A stretch of DNA of 14,213 nt. Origin: Clostridiales bacterium. Its GTDB lineage: Bacteria; Bacillota; Clostridia; Christensenellales; CAG-314. How positions within the stretch are numbered: the stretch's first letter is position 1; each line of letters begins with the position of its first letter. Under the pieces are notes generated by a model. The model saw only the letters and a program-made list of their open reading frames with translations. It was not told the origin of the DNA and made no database searches. Shown here piece after piece: positions 1-7,022 of this stretch. The DNA is taken from positions 900 through 15,112 of the forward strand of contig DPQS01000040.1 of the NCBI GenBank assembly GCA_003537755.1, given 5' to 3'. Both the position numbers and the translations under genes were made by a program.

Positions 1-102
1 GGCTTGTGACGGCGGCTGATTATGAATTAGACTAAACAACACTTTCTGTACGTACGGTACTTTTTACGAAAATGTGCCTTGGGTGGCAATCACGCAACCG
101 TA

Positions 103-627
103 TTACAGCCTTTTTCCGCAGTTTTTGCAAAATGCACTGTCACCGTCTACAGTTTGGCCGCAATGCGGGCATGTCACGGCAATAGGGTTGCCACAACTTT
201 TGCAAAATTTGCTGTTTGCATCGTTTGCAGCGTGACAATACGGGCATTCCGTCTTGCCGTCACCGCGCACAGCCGAAGCAATATCTTCGATTGTCGGGGT
301 CAACTCTTCTGCCGCTTCACGCACAACGGGCATGCTTTCATTTTTGACAAAGCGTCCCATTTCGCGGTGAAAGCCGAACACAAGCATAATCGTGCCGATT
401 GCAATCAGCGGCAAACCGATAAAGAAAAGGAAAAATAATTTTGGCATGCCGGCATCGGGGTTTCCGAATACAGTAAAGAAATTCACAAATGCCACGATAG
501 TGCACACAAGCCCGACTGCAAGCGCCGCAGTGCCGCCGATTTTCAGTTTCTTTTTCAAACTTTCGTGCCGAGCCTTTTCTTCGGCAATTTGTTCCGGCGT
601 GCGTTTTTCGTCATATCCTTTTGTCAT
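103..627 (-). CDS. Membrane protein with two C-terminal zinc ribbons
   Basis: This 174-residue protein is of unknown function. Residues 1-30 are charged and probably cytoplasmic. Two hydrophobic segments follow at about 31-53 and 62-86, consistent with a membrane hairpin. A polar linker (about 88-125) leads to two zinc ribbons: Cys128/131 with Cys142/145 (CPYC...CKSC), and Cys153/156 with Cys167/170 (CPHC...CKNC). Spacing is the same in both, as in the double zinc ribbon family common in Bacillota. The start is supported by AAGGAGG nine bases upstream. It lies 172 bases beyond rnfB on the same strand and may be a read-through member of the operon or use its own promoter near 656-683. Any link with Rnf is only positional. 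No terminator is visible in the remaining 102 bases. Confidence 0.8.
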   Translation of the reverse strand: MTKGYDEKRTPEQIAEEKARHESLKKKLKIGGTAALAVGLVCTIVAFVNFFTVFGNPDAGMPKLFFLFFIGLPLIAIGTIMLVFGFHREMGRFVKNESMPVVREAAEELTPTIEDIASAVRGDGKTECPYCHAANDANSKFCKSCGNPIAVTCPHCGQTVDGDSAFCKNCGKRL

Positions 628-655
628 TTTTCACAACCTCCTTGTCACAAAATTT

Positions 656-683
656 TGTATACGTCTGTTATTTTTGGTATCAA
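656..683 (-). promoter_or_regulatory. Possible sigma-70-type promoter for the zinc-ribbon gene
   Basis: On the minus strand TTGATA (678-683) is followed after 16 bases by TATACA (656-661). This would start transcription near 649, giving a leader of about 22 nt that contains the AAGGAGG ribosome site. The -35 box is good and the -10 box is moderate. The 172-base rnfB-to-gene gap has no clear terminator, so read-through from rnfB is equally possible. Confidence 0.35.
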
Positions 684-799
684 AAACATAAATTCGGGCA
701 CTTCAACGACAAACGCGAGACATCTCTTTCAAACAAATTATCGCTTTTGCCCCGCTGCAAAAATTGTCATCTGCCGCCTATCAACGCACGCTGCCGTTT

Positions 800-1678
800 T
801 TACTGTGCCTGCGCTTGCTTTGTGTCATCTTTTACCGAAGCTGTCACGGGTTCGCCGTGAACATACTTGATACAATGACGAGGGCAACCTTCAAGGCACT
901 TGCCACATGAGGTGCACTTGGAGTAATCGATTACAGGCACGTTGTTGACAAGTTTAATTGCGCCGCTCGGGCAACCGCGCTCGCACTTACCGCAGGAAAT
1001 ACATCCTGCCCGACAGGCGTTCATTACATCCTTGCCGCGGCACTGACTGCTGCACGCAACATACACCTTTGCCGAAACAGGCACACGCCTGATAAGTTTC
1101 TTGGGACAGGTTTTGATACACAAACCGCAACTCTGACACAAATCGGGGTCAACATGCGCGTACCCGTCGTAGCACTCGATTGCAAGATAGGGGCACACGT
1201 CAACGCAACTTCCGCTGCCCATGCAGCCCGTGTCGCAAACCTTTCTTCCGCCTGCAAGCATTGCCTGGTTTACGCAGTTGCCGTAGCCCTGGTAGGTGTA
1301 CTTGTCCTTGCACTGATTGCCGCCGCAGCAGCCCACTACCGCGATTGTAGGTTCGGCGTTACCGTCGGTTGCAATGCCGAGGATATTGCCGATTTGCACC
1401 TTGTGAGCAGGGGTTGTCTGTCCGCATGAATCAAGCGTGGCGGTGCCTTCGACAAGTGCCTTTGCATAGCCGCTGCAACCTGCATAGCCGCATGCGCCGC
1501 AGTTTGCACCTGCAAGAAGTTCCGTAACTTCACCGATACGAGGGTCTTCCTTGACGGTGCAAACTCTGCTGATAAGCAGTATGCACACGCCCAGTACCAA
1601 CGCCACGCCGACCATAATGCCGACGGCGATTGCCATACCGACCCAGTTTATTGTTGCAAATAAAAGTAAATTAGTCAT
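800..1678 (-). CDS. rnfB: RnfB, iron-sulfur subunit of the Rnf ferredoxin:NAD+ oxidoreductase
   Basis: RnfB is thought to accept electrons from reduced ferredoxin and pass them into the Rnf complex. The 292-residue protein has an N-terminal membrane helix (about 12-37). The Fes-type 4Fe-4S domain has Cys60, 63, 68 and 85 (GANCGACGYAGC). A long cysteine-rich region follows. Clear ferredoxin-like motifs are C181-x2-C184-x2-C187-x3-C191, C226-x2-C229-x2-C232-x3-C236 and C255-x2-C258-x2-C261-x3-C265, with another set around Cys148/152/158/162. The tail is polar and Lys/Gln-rich. The start follows a weak AAAGGA site about 12 bases upstream, much poorer than those of the other rnf genes. It is the last rnf gene and is separated from rnfA by 516 bases, whereas the others are nearly contiguous. 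rnfB may therefore be expressed at a different level. Confidence 0.95.
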   Translation of the reverse strand: MTNLLLFATINWVGMAIAVGIMVGVALVLGVCILLISRVCTVKEDPRIGEVTELLAGANCGACGYAGCSGYAKALVEGTATLDSCGQTTPAHKVQIGNILGIATDGNAEPTIAVVGCCGGNQCKDKYTYQGYGNCVNQAMLAGGRKVCDTGCMGSGSCVDVCPYLAIECYDGYAHVDPDLCQSCGLCIKTCPKKLIRRVPVSAKVYVACSSQCRGKDVMNACRAGCISCGKCERGCPSGAIKLVNNVPVIDYSKCTSCGKCLEGCPRHCIKYVHGEPVTASVKDDTKQAQAQ

Positions 1679-2038
1679 AGTTTTTGTAATCCTTTTGAAA
1701 AAGATTATTCTTCCGATTGCGCCGAAGCAACGTTTTTTTCACTCGTCCGTCAAGGAATTGTCCCACTGCGAACGCGTGCTCGCTCGCTTCACTTCGGGCA
1801 TTATTTCTTATGGTAGGTACGCTTCCCAGCCGCACCCTCGTTCAGATGTCGCCGCATGACAACACCTTGCCATCCGCGCCAAAATCTGCCGATAGTTTTC
1901 AACTTGCCTGCATTCTTCCTACTAATTTTTCGGCGCGGCAGTACAAAAACCACGTAGGCTGCGCCGCAATTTTTTGTCGGTTGTGCGGTCAAAGACCGTT
2001 TTTGCACAGTGTCACGTTGTGAAACTACTGCAAATAAT

Positions 2039-2060
2039 ACTTTAATTCTCGAATTAAAGT
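2039..2060. repeat. Perfect 22-bp palindrome (10-bp arms, 2-base centre)
   Basis: The arm ACTTTAATTC is followed by TC and then its exact reverse complement GAATTAAAGT. It is AT-rich, has no T-tract after it and lies 8 bases from the 124-nt element. It could be an operator, an RNA hairpin, or an insertion-associated sequence. Only the symmetry is directly seen. Confidence 0.75.
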
Positions 2061-2068
2061 TATTGTCT

Positions 2069-2192
2069 GCGACGGCACAGATTTGTGCAGATGGCGACAA
2101 CAGGCGATTGAGTGCGACAGGAACGTACTGGGCGTACGTGACTTAGCACGATTGAGCACGTAGCCGCCAGATGTGCGAATATGCGCCGTCGC
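2069..2192. repeat. 124-nt structured repeat element, copy A (next to rnfA stop)
   Basis: This is a long imperfect inverted repeat. The ends GCGACGGC and GCCGTCGC pair perfectly. The arms continue to pair (CAGATTTGTGCAGATGGCG against CGCCAGATGTGCGAATATG, with G-A type mismatches). The centre folds as ACGTAC-TGGGC-GTACGT. It begins two bases beyond the rnfA stop codon in the direction of transcription. It matches copy B at 9141-9264 in length, in the core (CGTAC, a short loop, then GGCGTACGT) and in CGTAGCCGC of the 3' arm, while the outer helix sequences differ but still pair. It may be a mobile miniature element, a structured RNA or an mRNA-end stabilising hairpin; it is not a family I recognise. 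Confidence 0.75.
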
Positions 2193-2194
2193 TT

Positions 2195-2836
2195 CTAAAT
2201 CAAGGTAAACACATAGAACGCCATCGCCATAAAGCACGCCGTAATCATTGTGATAGGGAAACCTTTCATGCACTTTGGCAGGTTGAGTTTGTCAACCTTT
2301 TGTCTTAGTCCCGCAAGCAGTACGATTGCAAGCGTAAATCCAAGTCCGTAAAACAAGCCCGACAACACCGCGCCGCCAAGATTGAGGCTCATTGCAACGC
2401 CGTCGGCAGTTGCTGTAAATCCGATTACGCTTTCGGCAATACCCAGTATCGCGCAGTTGGTGGTTACAAGGGGCAGGTAAATACCCAAAGCCGAGTACAG
2501 TCCCGGGCTGAACTTCTTCAGAATCATTTCCAGCATTTGCACCAGTGCGGCAATTACAAGGATAAACAGAATGATTTCGAGATATTCCAGTCCCAGCGGC
2601 ACCAGTACAAAGGCGTACAGCGGATAGGTAGTAACCGTCGTCAACACCATTACCGCCGTTACGGCAAGTCCCATACCAAGTGCCGAGTCAATTTTTTTGG
2701 ATACGCCGAGGAACGGACAGATACCCAAAAACTGTACCAGAATAAAGTTGTTGGCAAACAGTCCCGCAACAATGATTGCCATTACGTCTACACCCGAAGG
2801 GAAAGTAACGTTGATTGCGTTGAGTAAACTTAGCAT
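2195..2836 (-). CDS. rnfA: RnfA, membrane subunit of the Rnf complex
   Basis: RnfA is an integral membrane subunit homologous to NqrE. With RnfE it is thought to hold an intramembrane 2Fe-2S cluster. The 213-residue protein has about six hydrophobic segments. The two conserved cysteines are Cys40 (LGICPFLGVS) and Cys128 (TTNCAILG). The start at 2836 adds about 18 residues before the usual beginning, which would correspond to Met19. I keep it because AAGGAGGG stands at proper distance and lies within the 3' end of rnfE. The two genes overlap by 7 bases, suggesting translational coupling. The C-terminus is of normal length, so the repeat just downstream has not truncated it. Confidence 0.95.
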   Translation of the reverse strand: MLSLLNAINVTFPSGVDVMAIIVAGLFANNFILVQFLGICPFLGVSKKIDSALGMGLAVTAVMVLTTVTTYPLYAFVLVPLGLEYLEIILFILVIAALVQMLEMILKKFSPGLYSALGIYLPLVTTNCAILGIAESVIGFTATADGVAMSLNLGGAVLSGLFYGLGFTLAIVLLAGLRQKVDKLNLPKCMKGFPITMITACFMAMAFYVFTLI

Positions 2837-3582
2837 GTTGCTCCCTCCTTGGCTGTGCTTTGTTGCGCTTCGTCAGTTGCGGATTCAACCGCCTGCGCGT
2901 GTTTGTGCTTAAGTTTGCGGTCAACGGCGTTGCTGATTGCCGTAAACACCGCGATAAACAGACCGAACGTCAGGAATGCGCCTGCCGACGAGCCGAAGAA
3001 AGCAATGCCGAACTTGTCGCCGTACACCACTTGTCCCGTCAGTGCGTCTTTTACCACGTTGCCCGCTTCGTCGAGAAGGGGTTGAGCCTTCCACACGTCT
3101 GCGCCGAACACGCTGCCGAAGGCAAGCAGTTCGCGGAAACAGCCCATCAGAGTAAGTGCCAATGTAAAGCCGATACCCATAAACAGTCCGTCGAAAGCGG
3201 AATCGAGCACTGGGTTGTGGCTTGCAAAACTTTCGGCGCGACCGAGAATAATGCAGTTTACGACGATAAGCGGCAGATACACGCCCAGACTGTCGTACAA
3301 ATCCGGCATGTACGCTTCCATAAACATACGCACCACGGTAACGAAGGTAGCAATGATTACGATGAAGCAGGGGATACGCACCTTGTCGGGGATTACGTTG
3401 CGCAACGCCGAAATAATGATGTTGCTGCAGATAAGTACAAATGTTACTGCCAGTCCCATACCCATACAACTTGCGGCTGCCGTCGTAAGCGCAAGGGTCG
3501 GACATGTACCAAGCACCAGTTTGAATGTGGGATTTTGTCTGACTACGCCGTCAAGAGCCAAATCTTTGATTTTATTTTTCAT
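2830..3582 (-). CDS. rnfE: RnfE, membrane subunit of the Rnf complex
   Basis: RnfE is the pseudo-symmetric partner of RnfA and is homologous to NqrD. The 250-residue protein carries the family motifs NPTFKLVLGTCPTLA, with Cys27, and VVNCIILGRAE, with Cys110, the expected ligands of the shared 2Fe-2S cluster. IPDKVRIPCFIVIIATF is also typical. A loop at about 158-190 precedes the last membrane helix. The C-terminal tail after about 220 is polar and probably cytoplasmic. The start has GGAGG seven bases upstream, overlapping the rnfG stop region. The end overlaps rnfA. Confidence 0.95.
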   Translation of the reverse strand: MKNKIKDLALDGVVRQNPTFKLVLGTCPTLALTTAAASCMGMGLAVTFVLICSNIIISALRNVIPDKVRIPCFIVIIATFVTVVRMFMEAYMPDLYDSLGVYLPLIVVNCIILGRAESFASHNPVLDSAFDGLFMGIGFTLALTLMGCFRELLAFGSVFGADVWKAQPLLDEAGNVVKDALTGQVVYGDKFGIAFFGSSAGAFLTFGLFIAVFTAISNAVDRKLKHKHAQAVESATDEAQQSTAKEGATC

Positions 3583-3594
3583 CGTTTTGCCTCC

Positions 3595-4158
3595 TCAATC
3601 CGCAAACAAGTGATGCTTTGCGTAGTAAACGGCGGTGTTGACTGCGTTGTTTACTGCCGTACTTGTGTAGGTTGCGCCCGTTGCTTTGTTTGTGCCCAGC
3701 GGGTAACTGTCCGGCAAGGTGTAACTGTCGTCAACGGGAATGTACCACGTTTGTTGGTGGCGGTCGGTAATTTTGGAAGCGAACGACTGGTTGACCGTTT
3801 CCTTAATGGACCAACCTTTGATAAGTTTGTTGCTTCCGAATGCGACATACAGCGTAACGGTACCGTTTTTGTAGCCGCCTGTACCCAGCACTTCCACCAC
3901 GTAACCGCCGTCTTTTGCGGCAACCACGCTTTTTACTTCGCCGAACGAAGGCAAATCGGGGTCCGCCACCACTTCGACGTCGGCTTTCTTTTCAAAGCCG
4001 GGATAAATCTTGCTCATACTGCGATCGAACTTGACCTGATCGCTTACGGCAAACAAGTCCTTTGCAAAGGCGAGCAGCAATGTGCACACAAGGCAGATTA
4101 CCACAAGCACCAGTACCACGTACACCGACTTGCTTGTAAATTTTTGTTTGTCAGCCAT
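3595..4158 (-). CDS. rnfG: RnfG, covalent-FMN subunit of the Rnf complex
   Basis: RnfG carries FMN attached to a threonine by ApbE and transfers electrons on the outer face of the membrane. The 187-residue protein has one N-terminal membrane anchor (about 11-32). An FMN-binding domain follows, ending in NKATGATYTSTAVNNAV; Thr163 in GAT is the expected flavinylation site. The consensus starts with Asp (Dxx[S/T]GAT), but here Asn157 takes that place. The start has a full AAGGAGGTGA site inside the end of rnfD, and only one base separates the two genes. No apbE is present in this window, so flavinylation must depend on a gene elsewhere. Confidence 0.93.
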   Translation of the reverse strand: MADKQKFTSKSVYVVLVLVVICLVCTLLLAFAKDLFAVSDQVKFDRSMSKIYPGFEKKADVEVVADPDLPSFGEVKSVVAAKDGGYVVEVLGTGGYKNGTVTLYVAFGSNKLIKGWSIKETVNQSFASKITDRHQQTWYIPVDDSYTLPDSYPLGTNKATGATYTSTAVNNAVNTAVYYAKHHLFAD

Positions 4159-4159
4159 A

Positions 4160-5164
4160 TTACGCCTTCACCTCCTTGACGGGTTTGTGAAATCCGAACG
4201 GACGACGAACGCAGAAGTTGTCGATGAGGGGAACAACGAAGTTCATAAGAAGTATCGCAAAGGACACCGCTTCACCCTTGACTGCCTGACGAAGTACCGC
4301 CGTCAGCACGCCGAGCGCGACAAAGTAAATGTAGTTACCCGTCTTGGTTGCAGGGGTCGTAACGTAGTCGGTAGCCATGAAGATTGCGCCGAGCATAAGT
4401 CCGCCGGACAGCAGCGAGTTTAACGCGTTTGTCATGTTGAAACCGTTAATAAGGAATGTAGCAACGCCCGTTACCGCAAGGTACACAAGCGGCCAACGGA
4501 AGTTGAGTACGCCGACGGCAATCAGATAAATACCGCCGACAATCAGCGCGAGTTTGCACACTTCTCCGATGCTGCCGTATACGCCGTTACCAAGGAACAA
4601 ATCCAATGTTGTCAGTTTGCAGGTTACGGCTTCGCTGTACAATGCCTGCATGGGCGTCGCGCCGATAATCTGCGACGTACCCGAAACGGTCGTGTAACAC
4701 TTGTCCACAAAGTTGGGGTCGGTACTGGCGATACTTCCGCCAAATGCCGCGCCGAAACTGATAAAGGCAAATATACGACCTACGATTGCAGGGTTGACTA
4801 CGTTTTTGCCCGTGCCGCCGAATATCATTTTTGCAACGACAACGGCAAACACGCTTGCCAACGCAACCGCGTACCATTTGCTGTCCGCGTAGGCGTTCAT
4901 GCCTACCAAAAGACCCGTAACAACCGAAGTAAAATCAAATTCCGCAAATATCTTTTTGAACGGTACTCTGCAGCACAGTCTGTACACAACTTCCGAAGCG
5001 ACGGCGGCAAACACGGCAATTGCCAGCGTAAGCAACGCACACCACCCGAAGAAAATACAACCGGCAATACAGGAAGGCAACAGCGCGATACACACGTGCA
5101 TCATGATTTTGCGCGTGGTAACGCCCGACCTTATTTGCGGCGAACCGGAATAAACATATTGCAT
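4160..5164 (-). CDS. rnfD: RnfD, membrane flavin subunit of the Rnf complex
   Basis: RnfD is homologous to NqrB and is the main membrane subunit, carrying covalent FMN and thought to take part in ion translocation. The 334-residue protein opens with SGSPQIRSGVTTRKIMM, the usual N-terminus. It has several hydrophobic segments. Family motifs are GGTGKNVVNPAIVGR (116-130) and MATDYVTTPATKTG (263-276). The expected flavin acceptor is Thr170 in IIGATP. The residues before it, SQII, differ from the usual Asp-x-x-Ser/Thr. It starts four bases after rnfC, with GAGGT located in the rnfC end. Confidence 0.94.
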   Translation of the reverse strand: MQYVYSGSPQIRSGVTTRKIMMHVCIALLPSCIAGCIFFGWCALLTLAIAVFAAVASEVVYRLCCRVPFKKIFAEFDFTSVVTGLLVGMNAYADSKWYAVALASVFAVVVAKMIFGGTGKNVVNPAIVGRIFAFISFGAAFGGSIASTDPNFVDKCYTTVSGTSQIIGATPMQALYSEAVTCKLTTLDLFLGNGVYGSIGEVCKLALIVGGIYLIAVGVLNFRWPLVYLAVTGVATFLINGFNMTNALNSLLSGGLMLGAIFMATDYVTTPATKTGNYIYFVALGVLTAVLRQAVKGEAVSFAILLMNFVVPLIDNFCVRRPFGFHKPVKEVKA

Positions 5165-5168
5165 AGGT

Positions 5169-6476
5169 TTACCTCTTTGCTTTCATTTTTGTAAGTCGCA
5201 CGCTTTGTACCAGCGGACGTTTTGCCGGGCACACGTATGCGCAACTACCGCATTCGAAACAGTTGAGCGCGCCATACTTGACGGCATTGTCGAAGTCGCC
5301 TGCTGTGGCGTAGAAGTCAATAAACAACGGCGACAACTTCATCGGGCATGCGTTTACGCAACGTCCGCAACGAATGCATGGCGTGGGCAATTGCGTTGCC
5401 GCACTCTTGTCGGTAAGCGCAAGGAAACCGCCGTCCGTCTTGGTTGTGGGAATGTCGGTGTCCACAAGACTGCGCCCCATCATGGGTCCGCCGAAGATAA
5501 TCTTGGCGGTGTTTTCCGTCAATCCGTCGCAAAACTCGAGTATGTCTTTAAGCAGCGTACCGATACGCACTTCGACGTTTTTGGGATTGCGAACGCCGTC
5601 ACCGCTCAACGTCATTACACGCTTGTACAGCGGACGGCCGTTGACAACCGCGTCGTACACGGCGTAGCAGGTAGCCACATTTACTACGGCGCAACCGACG
5701 CTGCTCGGAAGCGCACCCGTAGGTACTTTGCGCTTGGTCGTTGCGTAAATCAACATTTTTTCCGCACCCTGCGGATACTTAGGCTTGAACAGACACACCA
5801 CGATGTCGTTGGGATTTTTCGGTTGATCCTCGGCGACAACACCGTCAACGCTCATCAGCGCGGCATAGGCTTCGGGCTTGTTTGCTTCCAGTCCGATAAA
5901 CACCTGCTGCACGCCGCAAGTCTCGGCAACAAGGCGCACGCCGTAGACAAACTTTTCGGCACGCTCTATCATGGTGCGGTTGTCGCAATTGAGATACGGC
6001 TCGCACTCGGCGGCGTTTACCACAAGCACGTCAAGCGGCTCCTTGGGGCTCAGTTTGACGGACGTAGGGAAACCTGCGCCGCCCATGCCGACAATACCCG
6101 CTTCGGCAATACGAGCAATAATTTCCTCTTTGGCAGGCGCGTCGAGCGGCGGCATCAGACAAACATCGGTGCGACCGTCGGCATGAATGTGCACGTAGTC
6201 GCACAGCGCGCCGACGGCGTTTTTGCGCTTGACAACTTCCTTGACTTCGCCGCAGATTGGCGAGTGAATGTTTGCCGACACGAAGGACGAAGCCTTGGCA
6301 ATCAGTTGACCTTCGGTGACAGTGTCGCCGACGGACACTACCAATTCCGCGGGTTTACCGATGTGTTGCGACAAACACACGTAGTAGTCGGACATGGCAG
6401 GCATAACCTCGATAGCTTTGCCGGAGCAAAGATCCTTGTGGTCGGGTATATGCTTGCCTCCGCTAAATGTTTTCAT
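5169..6476 (-). CDS. rnfC: RnfC, NADH-binding iron-sulfur subunit of the Rnf complex
   Basis: RnfC is the peripheral cytoplasmic subunit that reduces NAD+ using FMN and two 4Fe-4S clusters. I chose the ATG at 6474-6476 (MKTFSGGKHIPDHKDL), the standard RnfC N-terminus, with AGGGAGG upstream. An upstream in-frame ATG at 6542 would add 22 atypical residues and has no good site. The protein has 435 residues. GMGGAGFPT (131-138 region) is the nucleotide-binding glycine loop, and AECEPYL (156-162) and KYPQGAEKMLI (233-243) are family motifs. The iron-sulfur motifs are Cys367/370/373/377 and Cys406/409/412/416. It is the first gene of the operon, with a leader of about 113 nt behind the promoter at 6596-6624. 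Confidence 0.95.
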   Translation of the reverse strand: MKTFSGGKHIPDHKDLCSGKAIEVMPAMSDYYVCLSQHIGKPAELVVSVGDTVTEGQLIAKASSFVSANIHSPICGEVKEVVKRKNAVGALCDYVHIHADGRTDVCLMPPLDAPAKEEIIARIAEAGIVGMGGAGFPTSVKLSPKEPLDVLVVNAAECEPYLNCDNRTMIERAEKFVYGVRLVAETCGVQQVFIGLEANKPEAYAALMSVDGVVAEDQPKNPNDIVVCLFKPKYPQGAEKMLIYATTKRKVPTGALPSSVGCAVVNVATCYAVYDAVVNGRPLYKRVMTLSGDGVRNPKNVEVRIGTLLKDILEFCDGLTENTAKIIFGGPMMGRSLVDTDIPTTKTDGGFLALTDKSAATQLPTPCIRCGRCVNACPMKLSPLFIDFYATAGDFDNAVKYGALNCFECGSCAYVCPAKRPLVQSVRLTKMKAKR

Positions 6477-6595
6477 AAAAGGCAAAACCTCCCTTAACGG
6501 ATACTTGCCGCACGGACGGATCAGAACAGTGCCGCGCCGCACGGAATATTAAGCATTGCATGCCGAAAGCACGCCAATGACTTAACTGAGTAAAT

Positions 6596-6624
6596 ATTTT
6601 ATCATATATTAAATTAAAAGTAAA
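6596..6624 (-). promoter_or_regulatory. rnf operon promoter
   Basis: On the minus strand TTTACT (6619-6624) is followed after 17 bases by TAAAAT (6596-6601), with TG-A directly before it as in an extended -10 element. Transcription would begin near 6589, about 113 nt ahead of the chosen rnfC start. The sequence is surrounded by AT-rich DNA. Confidence 0.6.
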
Positions 6625-6924
6625 TCCTTAGTTGAAAAACTACGCGAAAATAATAATACAAAAGTTTTGCGCAACCACGACTAACCTAAATTTGTTTTAT
6701 GGGTTTACGTTCGTTTTTCTGTCTGTGCGACACATTGAAAAGTGTAAATTGTTTTAAGAATTTTGAAAAATACCACTAAAGTGAAGTTGAAAAGGGCATT
6801 GAAGCATATCAAAATACCGCCGCTCAACCGATTTTTATATCTATTAGCAAAAAAAACTTGTTTTCAGTGTGTATATTCTTGTATTAACGCATCTGATTTT
6901 TCAAACGTACCAAACTCAACCACG

Positions 6925-6955
6925 AAAGAAAACACGGCGCAAAATGAGCCGTGTT
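6925..6955 (-). terminator. Intrinsic terminator of the FtsK-like gene
   Basis: On the minus strand AACACGGC pairs perfectly with GCCGTGTT around a 9-base loop, and the transcript continues with a T-rich tail (TTCTTTC). It lies 67 bases after the stop codon of the 7023-7619 gene and ahead of the rnf promoter, so it isolates the two units. Confidence 0.75.
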
Positions 6956-7022
6956 CAATCGGAAACGTTTTTACCGACAGCACACTAAAAACAAAAATGT
7001 CGGCAAAAAAACATATACGTAT

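Larger units (their letters stand above)
1679..2194. other. 516-base spacer inside the rnf operon, rich in inverted repeats
   Basis: No convincing gene is visible between rnfA and rnfB. From the rnfA side it holds the 124-nt element (2069-2192), a perfect palindrome (2039-2060), a two-tier hairpin at 1982-2008 (outer TGTGC/GCACA, inner GGTC/GACC) and a GC-rich imperfect stem-loop at about 1931-1967. A minus-strand frame stays open from about 2100 to 1801. It begins at a TTG inside the repeat with no ribosome site, and its C-terminal half is very basic, so I do not call it a gene. Last comes the AAAGGA site of rnfB. No intrinsic terminator with a U-tract is evident on the minus strand, so operon transcription could run through. 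Confidence 0.6.
6477..7022. other. Intergenic region with rnf promoter and upstream terminator
   Basis: These 546 bases hold no supported gene. Near rnfC there is a GC-rich leader with a small hairpin (GCGTGC-TTTCG-GCATGC in the transcribed strand), then the rnf promoter. An AT-rich stretch of roughly 300 bases follows. Next is the terminator of the FtsK-like gene (6925-6955). A further stem (CCGACA/TGTCGG, 6974-7003, with an 18-base loop and T/A flanks) sits just after that gene's stop codon. I see no recognised riboswitch in the leader. Confidence 0.6.

Noticed and set aside
1..102. GTACCGTACGTAC-like sequence after the zinc-ribbon gene as a further copy of the 124-nt element
   Set aside because: Only a short CGTACG motif is shared; no arms or paired ends are present.
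2860..4179. Long plus-strand open frame of 439 codons across rnfE-rnfG
   Set aside because: It lies antisense to rnfA, rnfE and rnfG, which have clear family motifs, and its product is His/Cys-rich low-quality sequence. Similar long antisense frames cover rnfC and gyrA; they follow from codon bias.
6477..6590. Riboswitch in the rnfC leader
   Set aside because: Small hairpins are present, but nothing matches the conserved core of a riboswitch class known to me.
6968..7009. Hairpin TTTTT-CCGACA/TGTCGG-AAAAA considered as a terminator
   Set aside because: The loop is 18 bases, there are only 6 GC-containing pairs, and no T run follows on the minus strand. The hairpin at 6931-6955 is a better terminator.
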